Positions 36,401-43,742 of a stretch of 64,000 nt of DNA are shown here, piece after piece. Position numbers and translations under genes: made by a program. The notes under the pieces are model-generated. The model saw only the letters and a program-made list of their open reading frames with translations, did no database searches and had not been told where the DNA came from. Location: positions 62,001 to 126,000 of the forward strand of contig NZ_MSDF01000052.1 in assembly GCF_002022275.1 (NCBI RefSeq). The letters are read 5' to 3'. The stretch is from Pseudomonas fluorescens (lineage in GTDB: Bacteria > Pseudomonadota > Gammaproteobacteria > Pseudomonadales > Pseudomonadaceae). Within the stretch, counting starts at the first letter, position 1, and every line of letters begins with the position of its first letter.

Positions 36401-39400
36401 CGTAGAGCGGTGTGGGTTGTTGCGTGTCGGCGACCGCATGCCCCTGGGCGTCGGCCACGGGCTTCGGCGCACGCAGGCCGGCCATCAGCGAGCGTGAGCC
36501 CTGGTTGACGATACGCGGCAGGGCTTCGCCGCCGAGCAGTTGGTCGAGCAGCCGTTCGATGGTGATCACCGGCAACTGGGTCACGTGCAGTAAGGTGCCA
36601 ATGGCGTAAAGGCCGGCGAGATTTTCCAGACGCACCGCGGCATCGGTAATGCTCAGACCGAAGGTGTTGGCCAGCAAGGTGAAACTCAGGGTCTCGCCTT
36701 TGCCGGCCTTGGCAACGGCATTCGGCACCGGTACCACTGCCAGCGGCGCGAGGAAGGTCGCGGGGCCGGCCCAGGCGAGAATGTTTGCCCAGGCGTACTG
36801 CCAGGTGCCCAGCGCCGGGTCGTGGCCGGAGGTCCAGCTGACATCCAGCAGCAAGCGCCGGGCCAGAGCTGTGATGCTTTCCCCGGGCGCGGCGTGCAGG
36901 TCATGGGTGAGCGGCAGCCCAAATGTGTTGTTGCCGGTTTGGGTCACGTCGCCGAGAAAGGCCTGCCAGTCCGGTGCTTGCGGCGGAGACTGGGTGGGGT
37001 AGACCTGGACCAGGGCCAGGGTCGCGGCGATACGATCCAGGGTGTCGCCGGGCTGGGTGATGTAGTCGCTGACCGGCTCCAGCGCATTGAAGCCCAGAGG
37101 CACCCGCAGGGTCTGACCTGGTGGCAACTCCTGGCTGTTCACCGTGAGGTCGTCGCGTGTCAGTCTCGCGATCAGGTCGGCATTGCCGTTGAAGACGGCC
37201 TGGGCGTACCAGTCTGCCGGGAGGAGCGGTGGCAGGCGATAACGCACATAGGCCGTGGCGGCGGCCAGCAACTTATCGGCAGGGCCATTGCTCCAGGTCC
37301 GCAACGGCAGGTCGAAGGGCACTGCCGGGTCGAGCAGCTCGGCGGACTCGCCGAGGCCGCTGCCGTCGGCTTGGAACAGCTGGCTGCTGCTGGCCAGGTT
37401 GAACAGGCTCGCGATGGCGTCCAGGGTTTCGCTGCTGGCGGCCTGGTGAAGCAGGGTGCCCAGCTCGACGCTGTCCAGCGCAAAGGCTTGATTGGCGTTG
37501 TCCCCGGCCAGCACTTCTGGCGCAATGCCAAGATTTACCGGCAGGCGGCTGTTCACCGGTGCGCTGGCTAGCTGACGCTCCAGCCCGGGATTGAGGAACA
37601 GCAGTTCGGCACTGCTGGCGCCCAGTGCCTGAGCCACGCTTTCAATGGTATCCCCCGCGCGTACCGGGTAGTCGATGGTGGCGCTGGCAAAGCTCGCCGC
37701 CAGTTGCGCCAGGGACTGGCCCTGGCCGTCGCCGCCGTCGGCTACGCTGACCGTGGTGTTGGCCAATAGATCTCCAGCTTCCTGCACGGCGGCCTTGGCC
37801 AGCATCAGGCAATAGTCGCGGAAGATAAAGGTCGGGAAGGACTCGTAAGTCGCCGGATCATCCAGTTGCGGACGCGGTCCGCTGGCCCCGCCCACCGGCA
37901 AGTACTGGCCCATGTATTGGGCCAGTTGCCATTCGTACCAGGGCCCGACCCGATTGACCTCGTCGAAGTTCAGTGTTCCGCCCGGCGTGCCGCTGCGTAT
38001 CAGGCCCGGTGGCAGCGGCGCGACCATGCCGCCGACTTCGGTAACGGCCCCCGGATCGGCCCCGAGCAGCAGGTGCAGGTTAGTCGCGAACAAGGTATCC
38101 AGTTTGCTCCAGGCAAAGGCCGCATCAGCGCTTTGCGGATCCTCAAGAGCACCGGCGAGCAGGGCCAGTTGGCCGGCGGTGAGCGGATCGGCTTCGGTCC
38201 GCGGGCCATCGGGAATGGCGTACAGCGCATAGAGCAGAACGGTGCGCACCCACAGGTCCGGCGTCAGGCTCGACGTGTCCTCGGCGCTGGCGGCGAGGGC
38301 GTGGTGTAACGCTGAGCGCCGGGCCTCGGCACGCGCGGTAGGGGCCTTTGGATCGACCCCGGAGTTGGCGCAGAGTATGAACGCGACGCGGTAGTTGGGC
38401 GTTGCATCGGTCTGGGCCGGGCCGCTCCAGGACACCGGCAGTTCGCCGATGGAAATGCTCGGCAGCAGATAGAGCAGGGCGCTGCGCGGCTGGTGGTCGG
38501 GCCATTGGCTGCGGCTTGGGTTCCAATCCCAATCGCTGGCCTCGACCAGCGGCAGGGCATTGTTTGCGCGCTTGCGCAGCAGCACTTGGTGCAGATGCTG
38601 GGCGCTGAGCACCTGCACCCGCTGCGCGTAATTGCGCCGTGCCCGGGGTCCGTAGCCGCTGCATAGGCTGCCCGCCCGCCCTGGCGTGCCCAACAGGTGG
38701 TTGCTCTGGAAACCTTTGGGATCGCCGCCTGGCGCGACAATCCAGGGGGTCTGCTGAACTGATCCGAGGGTGAAGGACAGCTCCAGCGAAACGTGGAAAC
38801 TGAAAGAAATCTTGATGAACAGGATCTTCACCTTGGCCTCGGCGCGCACCGAGACCTTGAGCGTGAGTTCGGTCGGCCGGTAGCACTCGAACAGCGCGCT
38901 GACCTGGGCATAGGCCTCCAGGCTGATCGAAACCTTGATCACCTTGAAGTCCACGTAGCCGTAGACCTTGCCGTGCAGTGCGGCAATGCCCTGGGCACGG
39001 AAATACTGAGCCGACGCCAGCCCGGCGCTGGAGGGGTTGAACCAGCCGAGCACGCCCTGGAAGATCACCTGCACCTCGACATAAGCACCACCACCGAGGA
39101 TCCCGGCGCGAATTTCCTTGCCGACCCCCACCGCGAGGCCGATGCCCAGTTCCAGTACCGGCGAGAAGGTACCGTTGCTGATGCGGGGTACCTGGCTCGA
39201 AGTTACGCCATCGAGCAGGCCGAAATAGACCCCGCCGCGACCAATGAAGACATAGGCCTGGACAGAGAACGAACGGCTGAAATCCTGGTTGTAGGGAAAG
39301 CCCAGGTCTACCTTGAAATTGCCATTGGTGTAGACCTCGATGACCACAGTACCGAGGGTCAGCGAGGCGATGCCGATCTGGAAGGTACGGAAGGCGTCCG

Positions 39401-42284
39401 GCAGGCGGAGCTCGACGCGGAACATGCCGACGTCATCGGAAATTTTCTTGTACAGGATCTCGAAGCGCAGCCCGGCGAGACTGCCGGCCTTCTCGCCGTT
39501 GAGGCCCACCGACAAGCCGTAGAGGATCGGGTCGTTGAACAGGAAACCGAGGTCTACGGTATTCGCCATCAGGCCGATGTCCAGGCCGATCAGCCACTGA
39601 CTGTCGGCGGAGTAGGCGACCCCGCTGCTGCGAGTGCTCGGCAAGTTGTCGGGGTTTTCCACCGGCTGCATGAATTGTTTGAGCAGGGCCAGGTTACCGA
39701 CCACGGTGTCCACCGGGTTCTGCAGACGGATGCGCTGGCCAATGCCGAGGTAGCGCAGCTCCACCAGCGAAGAACCGGTGCCCGGCACGGCGGGCGGCGG
39801 GTCGTTGACCACATCCCAGGCCAGGGCATCGTCGCCGGTATAGGATTTGCCCAGCAGCGAACCTTCAAGGATCAGCTCCACCTTGCCGGCACCGGCCCGG
39901 GTATAACGTACTCCGATCGCCGAGAGGCTGCCGAAGCCAAGGTCCACGTTGGCCTTGTAGACGAACTCGACCACGTTGTTGGTCGGGTCGAGGGTGAATA
40001 CGAAGCTGGACAGCTCGATGCGCTTGAGTACGTCCCACGGCGAATCGAGGGTAAAGCCCAGGGTCGGCGCGGCCAGGTTGACCAGGTATTCGAGCATATC
40101 GCCCAGGGTGGTGCCGCCCAGCTGTACCGAGATCACTTGATGGCGTGGGTTGGTGGTGCTGTCCTTCTCGCCGCGCCAGGCGGTAATGGCCTGAACCCAG
40201 ATCGTATCGACGTAGACCTTGAGCAGGTAAGTCGGCTCCTCGACCCCTACGTCCATGCCTACTTCCACGCCAATGCGGTTGATCGAGAACTCACCGCTCA
40301 AGCGCCCCGAGGCGGGTTTATCCGCGGGCGCGCTGCCGTCCCGAGCGATATCGATGCTGGCAGCTGCCGAGATCTTCAGCTCGGTGCCGAACAGGGTCGG
40401 GGTCCAGCGCATGGAAATAGTGCCGCCCAGTTCGTAGGACTTGTCGCCGGTGGAAAAGCTGACGTCGAGGCGGTCTACGATGAGCGCGGGTATCGAGGCG
40501 GAGGCCTTGCTCAGGCCAAGAAACTGGGCAACCAAGTCGCTGAGGTTAATGCTCGTGCCCTGGTAGAGCCCTCCGGCGAAAAGCCAACCCTCGGGGGTGT
40601 CCGGGTCCTGCACCGGGTATTCGGCGCTGAATACCAGGCGAGGGCTGTCGTAGTCGTCTTCTGCTGCCGAGGGGAAAAACGAGAACACGCCATTCAGGCC
40701 ACCGCCAATCTTGCCGTTCTGTGCGGTGATCCAAAAGCCGATCTCTTCAAGACGCAGGGTGATCACCACCAAGTTGATCTCCCAGCCCTGGTCCATGCTG
40801 GGCTGGTCATCGGTGGGGTCGCCGAATACCACTAGGGTCTCGGCGGAATAATTCTGCAGCAGTGGATCGGCGGCGAAACCCAACTCGCTTACCACGGCGC
40901 TTTGCAGGCCTCCCACGGCAGGGCCCGGAGCGCCGAAGAAATAGCTGAATGCCTGGCCGATCGGAATGTAGTCGCCAGCGCGCATCTGCCCCTGAATGTA
41001 TAGCTGCGGCAGGCTGACTGAGACATCAATGTCGACTTTCTTCCCGGAGTTGGCATTGTCGCCGAAGCGTAGGGTGCCAAACACCGCACCGCTGACAGTA
41101 CCGGTATAGCGTGTAGCGCCACCGTCAGTGGTGATTGCACCCCAGCCCCACACCCAGCGGGTACCCACATCATGCAGGGTGATGAAGGGCACTGGAGGCG
41201 ACCATTGCTGGTTAGAACCGATGGTCACGCCCAACGCCTGAAGCTGCGGAAGTCCACCACCTGCCGGTGACGTGAAGGTGAGGTCTACCTCTCGGAACTT
41301 GAAGGTTTCCAGGAGCGGGAAATTGTCCGGGAGGGGCAGGGCTGGCAGGCCGAAGAGGGTGCTCAACTGCGCCATGCCGCGAACAATCGAGGCGTGGGCC
41401 GGGTCGAATTCGGCGGTCAGGCGCCATTGCGCGCCCACCACCAGCAATGGCGTGGACAGGTTGGCCACCAGCGCCGCGTTGTCAGCGCCCAGACTGACGG
41501 TGCCGACCAGATTGATGACCGAGAAGCTGGTGCGGTTCCACAGTTCTTCATCGAGGTCGTCGCGTACCAGCAGCTCCAGGCCAAGATTACTCAGTGCCAG
41601 GCCTGCCGGGCCACGACCGGTGGGTGCGGGCGAGCAGACGTTGAGCACCGGTGAGCCGGCCGCCCTGGCCAGCAGGTCCATGACCGGTACGTCGTCCCAG
41701 CTGGCTGGCATCTTCAAGCTACCGCTCAAGGCCAGCGGCCATGGGGCGAGCATATCCAGGGCAGTAGAGAAGACGTCATTGGCCGGTAGGCGTCCGGATA
41801 GCGTCAGGCTGCCATCGGTCCGGCTATCGGCCTGGAATACGGGAGCCTCCAGTACCAGTCCTTGCAGGAAAGAGGGCTTCCAGACCACTGAATCGCCACG
41901 ATCGGCGGGTTCGCCCTGCGTCTGTGGCAGGCAGGAGGGATTGAAGAAATCCGAGAAGGTCCATCTCGTCGAGGTGAAGGCCAGGCTTAATTGAAACAGG
42001 CCGCTGCCCGCGTCCGCCTGGGTATAGAGCAATTGCCCGTGGACCGCGAATCGCATGCCTTGTGGATCACCGGGCTGGCCGAAATGGCCGCTGGCGCTCA
42101 GGGTGACCCGGTCGAGCCCTTGGCTCAGAGTGACGCTGGATAACAGCCAGGAATCATGGATGCCGAACAGTTCCAGCACATCGCGTAGCGGCGCTAGCGC
42201 GGATTGTGTCGAGGCTTGCCAGAGGTCGATGACACCGTCGTGGATCGAGGCGTTCAGCGCGGAGTAAACGGTGGCGACTGACAT
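30429..42284 (-). CDS. Giant 3951-residue protein with beta-rich and LysM-like regions
   Basis: This is the last gene of the five-gene operon (GAGG ribosome site, 30 nt after the metallo-hydrolase gene). No signal peptide or long transmembrane helix is seen. Residues 1 to about 1190 are dense in alternating hydrophobic beta strands (for example the FKVIKVSISLEAYAQVSALF region near 1110-1160). After a proline-rich linker come several LysM-like repeats, with G(D/E)(T/S)(L/I) followed by helices and NP: near 1544 (GDTIESVAQALG, LNPGL), 1746 (GDTLDRIAATL), 1801, 1865, 2895 (LLGANPDL) and 2948 (GDSLDTIAPRF). The C-terminal 700 residues are again beta-rich. LysM modules bind GlcNAc polymers such as peptidoglycan. 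I cannot name the family. A large surface, toxin-like or assembly scaffold role is inference. Confidence 0.75.
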   Translation of the reverse strand: MSVATVYSALNASIHDGVIDLWQASTQSALAPLRDVLELFGIHDSWLLSSVTLSQGLDRVTLSASGHFGQPGDPQGMRFAVHGQLLYTQADAGSGLFQLSLAFTSTRWTFSDFFNPSCLPQTQGEPADRGDSVVWKPSFLQGLVLEAPVFQADSRTDGSLTLSGRLPANDVFSTALDMLAPWPLALSGSLKMPASWDDVPVMDLLARAAGSPVLNVCSPAPTGRGPAGLALSNLGLELLVRDDLDEELWNRTSFSVINLVGTVSLGADNAALVANLSTPLLVVGAQWRLTAEFDPAHASIVRGMAQLSTLFGLPALPLPDNFPLLETFKFREVDLTFTSPAGGGLPQLQALGVTIGSNQQWSPPVPFITLHDVGTRWVWGWGAITTDGGATRYTGTVSGAVFGTLRFGDNANSGKKVDIDVSVSLPQLYIQGQMRAGDYIPIGQAFSYFFGAPGPAVGGLQSAVVSELGFAADPLLQNYSAETLVVFGDPTDDQPSMDQGWEINLVVITLRLEEIGFWITAQNGKIGGGLNGVFSFFPSAAEDDYDSPRLVFSAEYPVQDPDTPEGWLFAGGLYQGTSINLSDLVAQFLGLSKASASIPALIVDRLDVSFSTGDKSYELGGTISMRWTPTLFGTELKISAAASIDIARDGSAPADKPASGRLSGEFSINRIGVEVGMDVGVEEPTYLLKVYVDTIWVQAITAWRGEKDSTTNPRHQVISVQLGGTTLGDMLEYLVNLAAPTLGFTLDSPWDVLKRIELSSFVFTLDPTNNVVEFVYKANVDLGFGSLSAIGVRYTRAGAGKVELILEGSLLGKSYTGDDALAWDVVNDPPPAVPGTGSSLVELRYLGIGQRIRLQNPVDTVVGNLALLKQFMQPVENPDNLPSTRSSGVAYSADSQWLIGLDIGLMANTVDLGFLFNDPILYGLSVGLNGEKAGSLAGLRFEILYKKISDDVGMFRVELRLPDAFRTFQIGIASLTLGTVVIEVYTNGNFKVDLGFPYNQDFSRSFSVQAYVFIGRGGVYFGLLDGVTSSQVPRISNGTFSPVLELGIGLAVGVGKEIRAGILGGGAYVEVQVIFQGVLGWFNPSSAGLASAQYFRAQGIAALHGKVYGYVDFKVIKVSISLEAYAQVSALFECYRPTELTLKVSVRAEAKVKILFIKISFSFHVSLELSFTLGSVQQTPWIVAPGGDPKGFQSNHLLGTPGRAGSLCSGYGPRARRNYAQRVQVLSAQHLHQVLLRKRANNALPLVEASDWDWNPSRSQWPDHQPRSALLYLLPSISIGELPVSWSGPAQTDATPNYRVAFILCANSGVDPKAPTARAEARRSALHHALAASAEDTSSLTPDLWVRTVLLYALYAIPDGPRTEADPLTAGQLALLAGALEDPQSADAAFAWSKLDTLFATNLHLLLGADPGAVTEVGGMVAPLPPGLIRSGTPGGTLNFDEVNRVGPWYEWQLAQYMGQYLPVGGASGPRPQLDDPATYESFPTFIFRDYCLMLAKAAVQEAGDLLANTTVSVADGGDGQGQSLAQLAASFASATIDYPVRAGDTIESVAQALGASSAELLFLNPGLERQLASAPVNSRLPVNLGIAPEVLAGDNANQAFALDSVELGTLLHQAASSETLDAIASLFNLASSSQLFQADGSGLGESAELLDPAVPFDLPLRTWSNGPADKLLAAATAYVRYRLPPLLPADWYAQAVFNGNADLIARLTRDDLTVNSQELPPGQTLRVPLGFNALEPVSDYITQPGDTLDRIAATLALVQVYPTQSPPQAPDWQAFLGDVTQTGNNTFGLPLTHDLHAAPGESITALARRLLLDVSWTSGHDPALGTWQYAWANILAWAGPATFLAPLAVVPVPNAVAKAGKGETLSFTLLANTFGLSITDAAVRLENLAGLYAIGTLLHVTQLPVITIERLLDQLLGGEALPRIVNQGSRSLMAGLRAPKPVADAQGHAVADTQQPTPLYDLTGQQFDLAVDTAPDKADDPALDMTLSAQSKWISLVDSTVASANALPNSSFLVRSELPVGTAVPTEVVQSLNYRYSNAQIIAMGPATCLTLPVVKAPAPMVLAGRSPTAYGLTQRIELQTPVILPIPGMDAPPVGAQPTLWPLPADLRAKALSGSSVAYDLLTTAEGASAGRDSVAVESATWACRIPVAIKQINDALTLFALQGVDEAERPTLLALRAWLAAGEGSGTVVKVLALPAPNAGNAAGVSVLDGTPEQTWLIQANLSTESVPRAPDVSLGRVNSLARDGEPAPAASLNELERFVTLLWEGSVVGGTGYTLGLEKGLPASALDANGVASIDLLVIAGTQQGKAPQGRELLPFNTCALVAPGLDATIGTLYAEDHNEEDTILQALVPAGSVGFNLTLDAPPDEAKSTPQLQARRLFSLLGTQIPAVQGSPFAMAASGMPAPPTPVEKDAPSAWKRERLIRRGLLRDKRLAEEADPCWLYEQILPLYRFATPSPLPRVAGLPSPDDDPYRGFGWSTSLPSAQVVLNFQDIFGNQTGANPAGQGQVSLPSGYTDPLLGVGAWPALVSAWTVSISETKVTLNISLEARPTTVMPSPSQPGDAAAQTAARQAEAYAKAYYQLGQPLSAAVETSLDTSAAHAIDQQPLWRFAAASQAFSASASRLGAARAPANATLASLVQNYSLRYAEMALANAQVPMHALFGDGALLKVPAYALFAENDTAQSIAGITRPSGWPSITAEALLAAPENGEVPLRRGAILNVLPALTRNTADGSANLATLANLLGTLPGLLAGDNASLTILTPGITFSVAVSEAELVSVKVTDADAQAPIRSLEQVCTAFAALGVNINVSDLGQSHQALPAIFQANQLISSTAWVAGNDDSLGHNGSGLGQAALAAQNTSSVNLFEMGALLYLGDFNDGAGISADGAQTLHQFADAHACPAELLLGANPDLAVPGDGAFALPGRVSWPADDAHLRVPYSIQGGDSLDTIAPRFAQRSLELATDNLEMPAVMAGGVTLNISVGGQSYRLITAASGQSLAATLSQLQQQAPAATLTDLLASIGDETEVLTPGALLICAPAQFASATAPSALADLLGVSAGAFALANVGTPNLIASGIRLDAPQGQASVVTQANDCLNSLIVRFADAGVQVNAQEIVETPANADKLLFAAAAPALVPPAVIRINLPIDASGPYPGPAFALNVSLTLSRPTALINPDFAADNDGGVSHSSSPIPAPQVPAAEDQGGGLALNAFIAAMRTALPNLRIATGRALEDSRDLWAVNFGDAGIRSLAIAGTTTVPGAPGPQPRFFALTPLYKSLVSRQGVNLNALLPDGTLSHTSSQYDFQGVDVEPWAGRFLSDMDRILGANNVAALYRTPATRQTLNDLVAVKRQLAGAIAQGLKPILQISDPDAVAGQAAAATTLQQQLGISLSRAWSASTLVQLNREVASAWQDPDSALLPADMYGGIDVTSGGEERSWSMSAGKCWLTDFSPFITLLLTESDPSSHRAVTANMAFGITDLERNITTAGLPDGYAASQWLTFIPPLGGSNLPAAMSVDLGEVSVPIPLREFPALPVIVEQRASTTALNAELRQTLRSRRAVSTRRADNEVSLASLALWEHRFTYSHEHAEQDDVSLTLSYNLRPDPMLRLAADDVDLFVQLARYITVADGLWDILGDLPESGALTPVQSNAADTLRDLTRAVAGSWNTRQADNSADARLLAPATDQFSFQARVTDRDGLQASREVASLSLTALNADVGPDGQWPQVWALTAAGWTVQLERTGVSASESRYEVPPDVHVPASWPTFSLVLAGLNVARWQNGTGSILVQRNQKLLGADGPPTHPAFVFQTDRVEAASVATPLNAWDQRVPLATASTTISAALQVAFDSLFGDAAKNGGLSITAGVAYAYELATDPQDPNHGLVGETPVYLYPNQTLDSSTAGNLQTAVDTWRKQAHPQPEGGEWVFSITLYSSLEEDQRPLLVIWNMYLPMVLEQS

Positions 42285-42314
42285 GGGATACCTCGCAGAA
42301 AAAACAGGGACCCA

Positions 42315-43718
42315 TCAGGGACGGGAAATCAGGCGACGCAGGTTGCGCTGTATGCGTGCAGGTGCGCGGGCGGATCCATCGGCAGGTGCAGGTGGTGGCG
42401 CAGTTGCTTGCGCAAGGCTGCTGCTGGCGACGTCGTTGGCCAGGCGAGCGCTAGCGAAGGCCTCGGCGAGCTGCCTGCTGCTCTTGGGCAGGCGGTTGCT
42501 GGAAAATCCGATGAAGCGGATGTTGCGTTGGTCCACTGAGGATTTCGCAGTCACCTCATAGCCCCAGTTCATGCCTTCGGCGAATGCGGCGGTCGGGGCC
42601 GTCAACGCCTTGGCGGGCGGGAAGCTGAAGTTGCCTTTCTTGCTCTCTCGTCCCCAATACAGGGTGGTGTAGTAGTTCTGGTTGGTCTGGTAGGTGTAAT
42701 TGCTATTGAGCGCACCCTGAGTGTTGGAAAGCGGTACGTCGAAATAGGCTGATACCAGGTGATTGGGTTGGATAGGCTCATCGACCCACCAGGGGCCGCG
42801 ATGGTCGGCGAACTTCATGAAGGCATTGATGGTGTCCAGGGATGGGTGGTCATGGCTGGTGTCGGCGCTGACGATGACCGTTGCGCCGTAAGTCAGCGAG
42901 GCGAAAGTCTTGACCACTTGCGCGGCCTCCTCGCTGATGACTGCGTTGGACACCTTCAGGCCGAAGGTGGTTGAGCGGCTGCCGTGGTGTGGTGCCTGAA
43001 TCATGAACGAACTGGACAGCCAGACCTTGTGTTCGAGGAAGTGCCGATTGACAAACTGGAAGGTGGAAAAAGTCGCGTCGCCGAAGATCACCGCTCCAAC
43101 GTTGAACATCTTCAGGTAAATGCCCAGCGACGTTGAATTGGCCAGGTTGCCGTCGGGCTCGTCGCGGGCCTTGTAGGCGATATCAACGTCTTCTCCCTGT
43201 TTGGTATCGGCCATCGGTGTATTGACCGCGATCACATAAGCATTGACGGTCTCGTTGCCCCAGATCGAATGCCAGTCCTTCGGGTCGCCCGTGGGGAAAC
43301 TGCTGGCGCCCACGGCGAAGTTAAAGACGTGGGTGTCGGCGTTCTCGGTACGTTTGCCCAGTTCGCCCAGCACGTTCTTGGTTTTTTTGCCGGCGTACCA
43401 CTTGTAGCGACCGCTATGGAACACGTGGCCGATTTTCATCTTCGGCAGTTCCTCCAGCAGGCCGCGGATCAGGTTGATATGGTCGGCATCTTTGTGCGAA
43501 AGAAAGACCGCGTCCAGGTAGCCCTCGTCGTCACCGCTGCGCGCGATGATCTGCCGCTTGAGAAACTGAATGGTGGGGCGTCCCGCGCGGCGACGGGTTT
43601 TTGTCGAGCCGAGGTCGAAGAGGGCGTTGGCAATCACGCTGTCGTCGTCGCCATACCCTTCGAAATAGGTACACATGCCCTGGCCGACATCCAGGCAGTA
43701 AAGGCGTTGTTTGCTCAT
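42315..43718 (-). CDS. ComEC-like metallo-beta-lactamase-fold protein
   Basis: This 467-residue protein starts at MSKQRLYCLDVGQGMCT, without a signal peptide. The metal-binding motif is SHKDADH (His75, Asp77, Asp79, His80), the HxDxDH form seen in ComEC/Rec2-type hydrolases; APHHGS (His244, His245), GDAT and SADTSHDHPS complete the set. Such domains hydrolyse nucleic acids or other phosphoesters. The last 40 residues are Ala/Pro-rich and end in a basic tail (RIQRNLRRLIS). It stands alone, without the ComEC membrane channel. It is 24 nt after the 1218-residue gene and 30 nt before the giant gene. Processing of the operon's partners or of nucleic acid are both possible. Confidence 0.82.
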   Translation of the reverse strand: MSKQRLYCLDVGQGMCTYFEGYGDDDSVIANALFDLGSTKTRRRAGRPTIQFLKRQIIARSGDDEGYLDAVFLSHKDADHINLIRGLLEELPKMKIGHVFHSGRYKWYAGKKTKNVLGELGKRTENADTHVFNFAVGASSFPTGDPKDWHSIWGNETVNAYVIAVNTPMADTKQGEDVDIAYKARDEPDGNLANSTSLGIYLKMFNVGAVIFGDATFSTFQFVNRHFLEHKVWLSSSFMIQAPHHGSRSTTFGLKVSNAVISEEAAQVVKTFASLTYGATVIVSADTSHDHPSLDTINAFMKFADHRGPWWVDEPIQPNHLVSAYFDVPLSNTQGALNSNYTYQTNQNYYTTLYWGRESKKGNFSFPPAKALTAPTAAFAEGMNWGYEVTAKSSVDQRNIRFIGFSSNRLPKSSRQLAEAFASARLANDVASSSLAQATAPPPAPADGSARAPARIQRNLRRLISRP

Positions 43719-43742
43719 CGCAGTGACCCTTGCCGTTGATTT

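Noticed and set aside
38793..40835. 680-codon plus-strand open frame opposite the giant gene
   Set aside because: Same reason: His/Asp/Val/Gln-rich antisense frame without signal, motif or start signal.
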